Source: an uncultured Lachnospiraceae bacterium
GTDB lineage: Bacteria > Bacillota > Clostridia > Lachnospirales > Lachnospiraceae
Assembly: GCA_947594085.1 (NCBI GenBank)
Contig: CANQEB010000076.1
Span: forward strand, 1 to 9,956
Length of the DNA: 9,956 nucleotides
Direction: 5' to 3'
Position 1 is the stretch's first letter. Every line of letters starts with the position of its first letter. Position numbers and translations under genes: made by a program. The notes beneath the pieces are model-generated. The model did not search any database and was not told the origin of the DNA. It saw only the letters and a list, made by a program, of their open reading frames with translations. Shown here in pieces: positions 1 to 6,176 of this stretch.

Positions 1-30
1 CCCGCAGGTCTTCCTCCACCTTGATCTGGT

Positions 31-321
31 GTGGCGATGCAGCTTCCGAAGGGGTATGAGGCGCATGTTGTACCGCGCAGTTCCACCTACAAGAATTTTG
101 GGATTATTCAGACAAATCACATGGGCGTCATCGACGAGACATACGCCGGTCCGAACGACTGGTGGTATATGCCGGTGTATGCGCTTCGCGACACAGAGAT
201 TCACTTTAACGACAGAATTGCACAGTTCCGCATCGTGGAACATCAGCCCAAGGTGGTATTTGAAGAGAGCAGGCTGGATGCTCCGGATCGCGGTGGAATT
301 GGTAGCACTGGGACGAAATGA
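31..321 (+). CDS. dut: dUTP diphosphatase (dUTPase), 5' part missing or frame-shifted
   Basis: dUTPase hydrolyses dUTP to dUMP and pyrophosphate in the cytosol, keeping uracil out of DNA and supplying dTMP synthesis. The visible 96 residues carry the trimeric dUTPase motifs in order: motif II PRSST, motif [12 protein letters not shown] with the catalytic-type Asp and the base-stacking Tyr, motif IV RIAQFRI, and the C-terminal phosphate-binding motif V RGGIGSTG. The N-terminal half with motif I (AGxDL type) is absent; full proteins are about 145-170 residues. The conserved frame can be followed back to GGT at 28-30 (Gly-Val-Ala-Met-Gln-Leu-Pro). TGA at 22-24 closes that frame, so upstream coding sequence must lie in another frame. 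GTG at 31 is only the first codon available after that stop and has no ribosome site; I do not think it is a natural start. Identity is secure; whether the gene is intact is not. Confidence 0.85.
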   Translation: MAMQLPKGYEAHVVPRSSTYKNFGIIQTNHMGVIDETYAGPNDWWYMPVYALRDTEIHFNDRIAQFRIVEHQPKVVFEESRLDAPDRGGIGSTGTK

Positions 322-344
322 GCATATCTGATAATTTGCAAAAC

Positions 345-397
345 AAAAACACTTCAGGGAAGGATCTGATGATTTCTGCCCTAAAGTGTTTTTATTT
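345..397. terminator. Intrinsic terminator between convergent dut and arcC, probably bidirectional
   Basis: The left arm AAAACACTTCAGGG (346-359) pairs with CCCTAAAGTGTTTT (379-392) apart from one mismatch. The loop is about 19 nt. On the + strand the right arm runs into TTTTTATTTATT. On the - strand the left arm gives a matching T-rich run after the stem. The position between two converging genes fits a terminator that serves both. Confidence 0.8.
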
Positions 398-408
398 ATT
401 GCAATGAG

Positions 409-1341
409 TCAGACCTGCTCGATGATCGTCCCGGTCTTGCCAAGATATGCGTCCAGCGCTTTGTCGATCGAGGTGATGATTGCCTGTCGCCCAGGCTTCT
501 GAAGAACGAAATTTACAGATGCTTCGATCTTCGGAAGCATTTTATTTTTGCCAAATTCATTGTTTTCGATGTGCTGTTTTGCCTCGTCCGTTGTCATGTG
601 TCTGAGTGAAACAGGAGCATCGCTCTCGTAATTGATAATAACGAATTCTTCATTTGTGAGAATCATCAGCATATCTGCATCAGTCAAATCTGCAAGCCTG
701 CCGCTTATCAGGTCCTTCTCGATGACGGCACTTGCCCCCTTCAGGCTGCTTCCCTGCTTGAGTACCGGGATTCCTCCGCCGCCTCCCGCAATCACGATAT
801 GCCCGGCTTCTACCAGTGTATTGATCGCATCAATTTCCACAATGTCAAGTGGTCTGGGTGATGCGACGATACGACGGAATCCTTTTCCGGGCTCCTCTGT
901 CACATAATTTCCCTTTGACTCTTCCGCAGCTGCTTCTTCCGCTGTCATATAGCGGCCGATTACCTTGACCGGATGGTAAAATGTCTCATCGTAGGGATCT
1001 ACCGTTACCTGTGTGAGCACTGTCGCAACCGTGCGATAGATACCGCGCAGCAGCAATTCTGCTCGAAGCGCGTTCTGAATGTCATATCCAATGTAGCCTT
1101 GACTCATCGCGGAACAGATGGACATGGGCGCGCCGTAGGTCTCGTGAAATTTGGCAAATTCGTTCATCGCAGTGTGGATCATACCGACCTGTGGGGCATT
1201 GCTGTGTGTGATAATCAGTTGAGCACCATTTTCCACGAGATCAGCAAGAATTTTTGCAGTGGATTTCAGGGCGGTCTGCTGCTCTGGGAATGTTGTGCCG
1301 AGGGCCTTGTGCCCGAGCGCAACGACAACTCTCTTTTTCAT
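409..1341 (-). CDS. arcC: Carbamate kinase (ArcC family)
   Basis: Carbamate kinase transfers phosphate between ATP and carbamate; in fermenters it usually makes ATP from carbamoyl phosphate in the cytosol. The protein is 310 residues, the normal length. I chose ATG at 1341 because GAGG lies 8 nt upstream and MKKRVVVALG is the usual family N terminus; a longer frame back to 1425 would start upstream of the likely transcript. Visible family marks are SAMSQGYIGYD (78-87), TQVTVDPYDE (110-119), the Gly-rich stretch AGGGGGIPV (185-193), Lys209 in VIEKD and Lys271 in MLPKIEA. Two loops are unusual: residues 8-14 read ALGHKAL where family members have Asn in place of Lys12, and 46-51 read HSNAPQ where Gly is expected at Ala49. 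It is a lone gene: no arginine deiminase or ornithine carbamoyltransferase gene is present, so its carbamoyl phosphate source is unknown. Confidence 0.93.
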   Translation of the reverse strand: MKKRVVVALGHKALGTTFPEQQTALKSTAKILADLVENGAQLIITHSNAPQVGMIHTAMNEFAKFHETYGAPMSICSAMSQGYIGYDIQNALRAELLLRGIYRTVATVLTQVTVDPYDETFYHPVKVIGRYMTAEEAAAEESKGNYVTEEPGKGFRRIVASPRPLDIVEIDAINTLVEAGHIVIAGGGGGIPVLKQGSSLKGASAVIEKDLISGRLADLTDADMLMILTNEEFVIINYESDAPVSLRHMTTDEAKQHIENNEFGKNKMLPKIEASVNFVLQKPGRQAIITSIDKALDAYLGKTGTIIEQV

Positions 1342-1396
1342 ATGAAAACCTCGCACTTTCATAGAATGATAATATTTCAGAATAAAAGATAAAACA

Positions 1397-1425
1397 ATTA
1401 TAATATCCCTTTCAGGAAAAAGCAA
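1397..1425 (-). promoter_or_regulatory. Sigma-A type promoter of arcC
   Basis: On the - strand, TTGCTT (1425-1420) is followed by a spacer of exactly 17 nt and a perfect TATAAT (1402-1397). Transcription would start near 1390, giving a leader of about 50 nt before the ATG at 1341. This also supports the shorter arcC start, because codons upstream of about 1390 would not be in the transcript. Confidence 0.75.
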
Positions 1426-1438
1426 ATTATTTTGAAAG

Positions 1439-1467
1439 GCATATTCACAGGGGATGTCCCATATATT
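1439..1467 (+). promoter_or_regulatory. Candidate sigma-E promoter of the spoIIIA operon
   Basis: GCATATT (1439-1445) and CATATATT (1460-1467) fit the sporulation sigma-E pattern ATA, 16-18 nt, CATAcA-T: ATA at 1441-1443 is followed by 16 nt and then CATA. In Bacillus the spoIIIA operon is transcribed by sigma-E in the mother cell, so the match is in the expected place. The start of transcription would be near 1475, about 20 nt before the chosen spoIIIAA start. The match is by eye. Confidence 0.55.
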
Positions 1468-1485
1468 GAAAGTAAAGTGATTGCG

Positions 1486-1490
1486 AGGAG
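1486..1490 (+). promoter_or_regulatory. Ribosome binding site that sets the spoIIIAA start
   Basis: AGGAG at 1486-1490 is 7 nt before ATG 1498. The alternative upstream start TTG 1432 has only AGGA about 15 nt away and would lie upstream of the putative sigma-E transcription start, so 1498 is preferred. Confidence 0.75.
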
Positions 1491-1497
1491 CGATGCT

Positions 1498-2454
1498 ATG
1501 CGTGGACGAGAGGATCCCTTTTATGGAATTTTTGCTTTGCGCTTGCGGGAAATTTTACACAAGGCTGATCTCGATCTTGAGAAGCTTCAGGAAGTGCGGC
1601 TTCGCTCCGGTCGACCGGTATTGCTGCAGTATGGCGGGCGGGAGTATAGCGTGATGCAGGATGGAACGCTGACAGCTTCAGCCGCAGAGGGAATTTGTAT
1701 TAGCGGTGAGGAACTTGAAGAGACTTTGGAATATGTCTCAGGTTATTCCATGTACGCATTCGACGAAGAAATGAAACAAGGCTTTTTGACAGTGCCAGGA
1801 GGGCATCGAGTCGGTGTGGCTGGAAAGCTTGTCATAGAAAATGGAAGGATTCAATGCATTCGGCATATTTCCTGTGCCAATATTCGACTTTCGCATCAGA
1901 TATGTGGCTGCGCGGATACGGTGATCAGATACCTTGTGAATGATGGGACGCTCTGCCATACGCTGATCATATCACCGCCGCGTTGTGGAAAGACGACACT
2001 TTTGCGTGATCTGATTCGGCAGATATCCAATGGCACACCGTGGCTTGCAGGAATGACGGTTGGAGTGATAGACGAGCGTTCTGAGCTTGCCGGGGCGTAC
2101 CTCGGAGAGGCTCAGAATGATCTGGGAATGCGCACGGATGTGCTGGAAGGTGCGCCGAAGGCTGAGGGTATGATGATGCTTCTGCGCTCTATGTCGCCGC
2201 AGGTCATAGCGGTCGATGAGATTGGAAGCGATGCGGACAGTTATGCGTTGGAAAATGTGTTTTATTGTGGGTGCAAGCTGATTGCGACTGCGCACGGCAC
2301 TTCGCTGGAGGATATCAGGAGAAAACCGTTGTTTCAAAGGATGGCGCAGGAGCAGATGTTTGAGCGCTATATTGTACTTGAGGGGAATCCGGCAGGGAAG
2401 GTCAAAGAAATTCTGGATGGACAGGGGAATTGCTTGTACTACAAGGCAGGTTGA
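1498..2454 (+). CDS. spoIIIAA: Stage III sporulation protein AA, ATPase
   Basis: SpoIIIAA is the cytosolic ATPase of the SpoIIIA-SpoIIQ channel, related to secretion ATPases, and is thought to power transport or assembly in the mother cell. The 318-residue product (Bacillus protein about 307) shows a Walker A loop SPPRCGKTT around residues 158-167 with Lys165, the family motif VIDERSELAG around 190-199, a Walker B stretch VIAVDE ending at Asp240-Glu241, and ATAHGTSLEDI further on. The N-terminal region has EVRLRSGRPV and SMYAFDEEMKQGF, typical of the family. The loop begins with Ser where Gly is more usual (GPPxxGKTT), but the catalytic GKT is intact. It is the first gene of the operon and diverges from arcC. 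Spacing to spoIIIAB is 78 nt. The start is set by AGGAG at 1486 rather than TTG 1432. Confidence 0.95.
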   Translation: MRGREDPFYGIFALRLREILHKADLDLEKLQEVRLRSGRPVLLQYGGREYSVMQDGTLTASAAEGICISGEELEETLEYVSGYSMYAFDEEMKQGFLTVPGGHRVGVAGKLVIENGRIQCIRHISCANIRLSHQICGCADTVIRYLVNDGTLCHTLIISPPRCGKTTLLRDLIRQISNGTPWLAGMTVGVIDERSELAGAYLGEAQNDLGMRTDVLEGAPKAEGMMMLLRSMSPQVIAVDEIGSDADSYALENVFYCGCKLIATAHGTSLEDIRRKPLFQRMAQEQMFERYIVLEGNPAGKVKEILDGQGNCLYYKAG

Positions 2455-2532
2455 GGCTGATTTGAACAGCATTTATGTAGATAGGAGAATGCTGCTGGAA
2501 GGTAGATGTGTTCAGGCAGGCGGAGAGCAGGT

Positions 2533-3060
2533 ATGCGGATTTTAATTAAAATGACCGGAGCATTGTGTATCATGACGTCCAGTATATTGACGGGAATCGG
2601 ATTGGAACGGCGCATGAGGAAGCGATGGCAGCTCTTTCTGGAGACACAGGAGACACTCACTTTCCTTGAGAAGGAGATGACGTATCACAGAGCTCCGATA
2701 AACGAGGCGTTTCGATTTGCAGCGAAGCGATGCAAGACAGAGCTGGGGACTGTGCTTTTGGAGACGGCAGAGCGGATTGAGCAAAGAAGCGGACGGGCTT
2801 TCGGAGACATATGGAAGGAAACGCTGAAGAAGCATTTTCCACCAGATCTGTTATTGCGGGAAGAGCTGCACTTGTTTGAAGAAGCGTCTATGGCATTGTG
2901 CAATACGGATACCATTACGCAGAGGACACTTCTTGAAAAATATGTGGACAGGTTTCAAATGATGAGCGAGACAGAGGCGCAGGTTTTTCGCGAAAAGGGT
3001 GGCCTGTATCGAAGGCTTGCAGCTGCGGCAGGCATATTTCTGGTGATTTTGTTCATATAG
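2533..3060 (+). CDS. spoIIIAB: Stage III sporulation protein AB
   Basis: SpoIIIAB is a mother-cell membrane protein of the SpoIIIA complex, with distant structural likeness to type II secretion GspF-type proteins. The product is 175 residues, close to the usual 171. A hydrophobic segment at about 3-21 is followed by the basic stretch ERRMRKRW and then a helical cytosolic-type domain with LETQETLTFLEKEMTYHRAP, a family hallmark. A second hydrophobic segment, LAAAAGIFLVILF, closes the protein. ATG 2533 is chosen because the hydrophobic N terminus starts there and GGAG lies upstream; an in-frame codon at 2506 would add a polar, Arg-rich tail not seen in the family. The 78 nt before it contain no convincing gene. 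Confidence 0.93.
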   Translation: MRILIKMTGALCIMTSSILTGIGLERRMRKRWQLFLETQETLTFLEKEMTYHRAPINEAFRFAAKRCKTELGTVLLETAERIEQRSGRAFGDIWKETLKKHFPPDLLLREELHLFEEASMALCNTDTITQRTLLEKYVDRFQMMSETEAQVFREKGGLYRRLAAAAGIFLVILFI

Positions 3061-3123
3061 AAGAAGGGCTGAATCACATGGTGTTCAAACAAAATTACCG
3101 CGGCACAGGGGTGGGGACCGAGC

Positions 3124-3318
3124 ATGAGTGTGAATTTGATTTTCAAAATAGCGGCTGTTGGAATATTGGTTTCCGTGCTGGGGCAGATCTTGAAACAGAG
3201 CGGAAGGGAAGAGCATGCGTTCTTGACTGGAATTGCAGGATTGATTCTTGTTCTGTTCTGGCTGATCCCGTACATCAGCCAGCTATTTGAGACAGTCAAA
3301 TCACTCTTCGCACTGTGA
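3124..3318 (+). CDS. spoIIIAC: Stage III sporulation protein AC
   Basis: SpoIIIAC is a very small integral membrane subunit of the channel. The 64-residue product has two hydrophobic helices, about 4-22 (IFKIAAVGILVSVLGQIL) and 33-50 (FLTGIAGLILVLFWLIP), joined by a short polar loop KQSGREEH. The Bacillus protein is 68 residues with the same layout. ATG 3124 follows a G-rich stretch (GGGGTGGGG, 3109-3117). The stop is 9 nt before spoIIIAD, so the two are very likely translationally coupled. The 63 nt from spoIIIAB contain only a weak inverted repeat (TGAATCAC, 3070-3077, with GTGTTCA, 3081-3087). Confidence 0.93.
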   Translation: MSVNLIFKIAAVGILVSVLGQILKQSGREEHAFLTGIAGLILVLFWLIPYISQLFETVKSLFAL

Positions 3319-3327
3319 GGTGACAGG

Positions 3328-3711
3328 ATGAATATGATAAAAATAGCCTGTCTGGGGCTTTCCGGCGTGATGCTGGGACTATTTCTGAAACAAATCAAGT
3401 CCCCGTATGCAGAGATGATCAGCCTGGCGACTTGCTTGCTGATTATTTTTTACACGCTGTCTCGGCTTTCAGCAGTGTTTGAGCTGGTAAACACGATCGG
3501 AGGGTACTTTGCGGAGCAAAAAGATTATTTTAAGATTCTTCTGAAGATTATCGGGATTACGTATATAGCAGATTTTTCTTCCAATATCTGCAAGGATGCC
3601 GGCTACAGCGCGATTGCCGGGCAGATCGAGATTTTCGGAAAAATCTCGATTCTTGCAATCAGTTCACCGATTATACTCGCTTTGCTTGAGACGATCTATG
3701 GATTTCTATGA
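3328..3711 (+). CDS. spoIIIAD: Stage III sporulation protein AD
   Basis: SpoIIIAD is an integral membrane component of the SpoIIIA complex and is similar in part to SpoIIIAC. The product has 127 residues (Bacillus about 133). It begins with an AC-like segment (IKIACLGLSGVMLGLFLKQI) and continues with hydrophobic stretches around 32-50 (ISLATCLLIIFYTLSRLSA), 69-86 and 104-126. The motif ITYIADFSSNICKDAGYSAIA near 77-97, which includes short polar residues in a membrane context, is characteristic of the family. The GAGGTGACAGG stretch immediately before ATG 3328 provides a strong ribosome site. The stop codon lies 11 nt before spoIIIAE, and the AE ribosome site begins right at it. Confidence 0.94.
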   Translation: MNMIKIACLGLSGVMLGLFLKQIKSPYAEMISLATCLLIIFYTLSRLSAVFELVNTIGGYFAEQKDYFKILLKIIGITYIADFSSNICKDAGYSAIAGQIEIFGKISILAISSPIILALLETIYGFL

Positions 3712-3722
3712 CAGGAGAAAAC

Positions 3723-4937
3723 ATGAAGAAGGTTTTTTCTCTGCTGATATTGGCAGTGTTGTTTACATGGATGAGTTTTCAGGCAGGTGCAACAGAGTCG
3801 ATGTCTGAACAGAAGGATTCTGTCACGCGATCCGGTGGAGGGGAGAGGGAGGAGCATTTGTCAGAGGACGAGGAGGCTCTGGATATTACAGAGAATTTGA
3901 GCTCTTATCTGGATCTTGAGGCGATACAAGCTGAATTCTATGAGCTTTCCGGACAGACAGAAGTCTCTTTCTCTGACACGGTCCTCAGTCTGCTTCGCGG
4001 AGAGACTCCTTTTTCCATTCAGGATATTCCGAGTCTGCTTGCGGATCTGTTCCTAGGGCAGCTGCGGCAGCAAAAGCAGATGGCACTGCAGATTCTAGTG
4101 ATTGTGATGGCCTCAGCGATTTTCGCGAACTTTGTGAAAATATTCGACAGCAGTCAAATTGCTGACATTAGTTTTTTCACAATGTATATGCTCATCTCTA
4201 CGCTTTTGATGCGGTCGTTTATGACAATGAATCAGAGTGTAGTACAGACGTGTGATGCGCTCAACCGGTTTATGCAAATTTTGCTCCCATCGTACCTTGT
4301 GACTGTGGTGATGAGCGCGGGAACCGTCTCCGCACTCGGATTTTATGAGATTACGGCTTTGGGGATACAGCTTTTGCAAGTGCTGATAATCCGTGTAGTT
4401 CTGCCTGCAATTAATTTTTTCCTGGTTCTGCTTCTCTTGAATCAAATGACGGCAGAAGACCATTTCTCGCGGTTTGCTGAGCTGGTAGAGACGGTGATTC
4501 GGTGGACGACAAAGAGTATTTTCGGGATCGTGGTGGGAATGCAGGCAGTGCAGGTTCTGACTGCGCCAGCGCTGGATTCTCTGAAAAAATCTGCGCTTCA
4601 CCGTCTCGCCGGAAGTATTCCCGGAATCGGAAATATGCTGGATACGGCAGCAGAGACGGTAATAGGATCGGCTGTAGTAATCAAAAATGCGGTCGGGGTG
4701 GCCGGGATGCTAGCACTTGTGATTCTTGGGATGATGCCCGTTTTGCGGCTTTTGGCGTCCATTCTGATCTTTCGCCTGCTGTGTGCGCTGATTCAGCCGA
4801 TCAGCGAGAAGAGAATGGTGGAGGGGATCGCGAGTATTTCCAGGGGAACGGTTTTGCTCTTACACATTCTGGCTACGTCGTTGTCTGTTTTTATCATTTC
4901 ACTGGCAATGATCACTGCCGCTATTCGGGGAAGCTGA
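3723..4937 (+). CDS. spoIIIAE: Stage III sporulation protein AE
   Basis: SpoIIIAE is the largest polytopic membrane subunit of the mother-cell complex; its transport role is inferred in the literature from its topology. The 404-residue product starts with a signal-peptide-like segment (MKKVFSLLILAVLFTWMSF, probable cleavage after Ala-Gly-Ala near residue 24). Next comes an acidic, low-complexity extracytoplasmic stretch of about 40 residues and an amphipathic region. Six or seven membrane helices follow, for example LQILVIVMASAIFANFV, LLPSYLVTVVMSAG, FFLVLLLL, MLALVILGMMPVLRLLAS and LLLHILATSLSVFII. I chose ATG 3723 (AGGAG at 3713, 5 nt spacing, start of the signal peptide) over ATG 3708, which overlaps the spoIIIAD stop but lacks a ribosome site of its own. 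The gap to spoIIIAF is 72 nt. Confidence 0.94.
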   Translation: MKKVFSLLILAVLFTWMSFQAGATESMSEQKDSVTRSGGGEREEHLSEDEEALDITENLSSYLDLEAIQAEFYELSGQTEVSFSDTVLSLLRGETPFSIQDIPSLLADLFLGQLRQQKQMALQILVIVMASAIFANFVKIFDSSQIADISFFTMYMLISTLLMRSFMTMNQSVVQTCDALNRFMQILLPSYLVTVVMSAGTVSALGFYEITALGIQLLQVLIIRVVLPAINFFLVLLLLNQMTAEDHFSRFAELVETVIRWTTKSIFGIVVGMQAVQVLTAPALDSLKKSALHRLAGSIPGIGNMLDTAAETVIGSAVVIKNAVGVAGMLALVILGMMPVLRLLASILIFRLLCALIQPISEKRMVEGIASISRGTVLLLHILATSLSVFIISLAMITAAIRGS

Positions 4938-5009
4938 CGTATGGCTGATTCTGCGCAGAAAGGGAATTTCGAAGACGTTCAGTAACACGCAGAGAGGTAA
5001 GGTGCAACA

Positions 5010-5612
5010 GTGTCACAGTGGCTGAAGACTTTAACCGGGTGTCTTTGCATCCTGACGATTTTGATGCATTTGATCCCGAAAGGAAAGTTTTCCAGTTATG
5101 TTCGATTTTATGGTGGACTTCTCTTTTTTTTGGTTGCGACCGGACCATTGTGGAAGCTGTTTGCCGGTGAAGGGGAATTGGAACGGCTCTTGCAGCTGGA
5201 ATTTCTGCGGACAGACTACTATGATATGGAATCTTCTGTGGCGGGCATGGCTGAGCTGAAGAATGATCAGATCAGAGAGGCATACCGTAGTGAGCTCATA
5301 CGGCAGATACAGGCCATCGCGATTGCCTATGGGATAGAAGCTAATAATGTGCAAATCGCATTTGACGAAAGCGGATACCGGATGAGGAGCGTTTCGCTGA
5401 ATGCTGTGGCGGCAATGGATGGCGCGTCGAGTATATACGGAAGGACACAGGAGAAGGATCAGCAGGAAGAACAGGAAAACGAGCATTTCGATCTTGCAGC
5501 GGCCGCGGAGTCGGTGAGACAGGAGATCGCGGGTGTCTATGCGCTGAATCTGAATCAGATTCACATCGGAATAGGGGAAAATGGGCAATGGAAAAATGGT
5601 TGGATAAGATAA
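5010..5612 (+). CDS. spoIIIAF: Stage III sporulation protein AF
   Basis: SpoIIIAF is a mother-cell membrane protein of the channel with two N-terminal helices and a globular domain. The 200-residue product has hydrophobic segments at about 5-22 (LKTLTGCLCILTILMHLI) and 34-50 (YGGLLFFLVATGPLWKL), followed by a soluble part containing YDMESSVAGMAELKNDQI and an acidic linker rich in Gln and Glu (about 150-162). The length fits the family (Bacillus about 206). The start is GTG 5010, with AAGGTG 5 nt upstream and GAGAGG a little further. The 3' end overlaps spoIIIAG by 25 nt in another frame, which points to translational coupling of AF and AG. Confidence 0.92.
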   Translation: MSQWLKTLTGCLCILTILMHLIPKGKFSSYVRFYGGLLFFLVATGPLWKLFAGEGELERLLQLEFLRTDYYDMESSVAGMAELKNDQIREAYRSELIRQIQAIAIAYGIEANNVQIAFDESGYRMRSVSLNAVAAMDGASSIYGRTQEKDQQEEQENEHFDLAAAAESVRQEIAGVYALNLNQIHIGIGENGQWKNGWIR

Positions 5613-6166
5613 AAACGCTAAAAAGGGAACACATTCTCGCACTGTTGCTGTGCGGAGTGCTTCTTCTTGTGATCGCGTTGCCGACAGGCGATGCGACATC
5701 AAATCTTAAGACCCAGACAGAGACGCAGCCAATGATGAGGCAGACGGGGACAACAATTTCATCCTCCTCGGAAGCACGCACACGGCAGTTGGAGAACCGC
5801 CTGAAAGAAGTATTGAGCCAGGTGGAGGGAATCGGAAGAACAGAGGTGATGTTGACTCTAAAATCGGATGGAAAGAGGATTGTGGAAAAGGACTTGGAGC
5901 AATCTCAGGGAAAGGAGGAGAATCAGGAAGAGAACGCGGCCGGGATCTCGGATCAGGCGACCAGCAGCGAGAATACGGTGTATCAGAGGGATGCAGAGGG
6001 AAATGAACTTCCGTATGTCACGGAGGAACTGGAGCCGGAGATCGCAGGAGTTTTGGTGATTGCGCAAGGAGCGGGGAATGCGGTAGTCGTTTCCGAGATT
6101 ACTGAGGCAGTGATGGCATTATTCGGAGTGGAAGTGCATAAAATCAAAGTAATGAAGATGGAATAA
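5588..6166 (+). CDS. spoIIIAG: Stage III sporulation protein AG, ring-forming channel protein
   Basis: SpoIIIAG has one membrane helix and an extracytoplasmic ring-building domain; in Bacillus it forms a large ring in the intermembrane space during engulfment. The 192-residue product has a basic N terminus, a helix at about 16-31 (ILALLLCGVLLLVIAL), and a Thr/Ser/Gln-rich linker. The ring-building fold begins with LENRLKEVLSQVEGIGRTEVM and is interrupted by a polar, Glu/Gln-rich insert (about residues 103-133), as is typical for AG. The C-terminal part EIAGVLVIAQGAGNAVV and ITEAVMALFGVEVHKIKVMKM closes the domain. It is shorter than the Bacillus protein (229). It begins inside spoIIIAF; its stop overlaps the ribosome site of spoIIIAH. 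Confidence 0.94.
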   Translation: MEKWLDKIKTLKREHILALLLCGVLLLVIALPTGDATSNLKTQTETQPMMRQTGTTISSSSEARTRQLENRLKEVLSQVEGIGRTEVMLTLKSDGKRIVEKDLEQSQGKEENQEENAAGISDQATSSENTVYQRDAEGNELPYVTEELEPEIAGVLVIAQGAGNAVVVSEITEAVMALFGVEVHKIKVMKME

Positions 6167-6176
6167 GGAGGACAAC

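Noticed and set aside
1342..1425. An upstream extension of arcC by 28 codons
   Set aside because: The extension would start upstream of the predicted transcription start, overlaps the -10 element, has no ribosome site, and makes the protein longer than the family.
1432..1497. TTG start giving spoIIIAA 22 extra residues
   Set aside because: No well-spaced ribosome site, and the codons overlap the candidate sigma-E promoter. ATG 1498 has AGGAG at ideal spacing.
2489..2545. An 18-codon frame between spoIIIAA and spoIIIAB overlapping the AB start
   Set aside because: GGAG is only 1 nt from its ATG, it has no recognisable product, and chance frames of this size are common. A leader peptide coupling AA to AB cannot be excluded but is not supported.
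3078..3290. A 70-codon frame overlapping spoIIIAC in another frame
   Set aside because: The spoIIIAC frame has the expected two-helix protein and position in the operon. The overlapping translation is polar and matches nothing.
4941..4985. A 14-codon frame between spoIIIAE and spoIIIAF with GGGGAAG upstream
   Set aside because: The purine run is part of the last codons of spoIIIAE, and the short peptide (Met-Ala-Asp-Ser start) has no family or conserved context.
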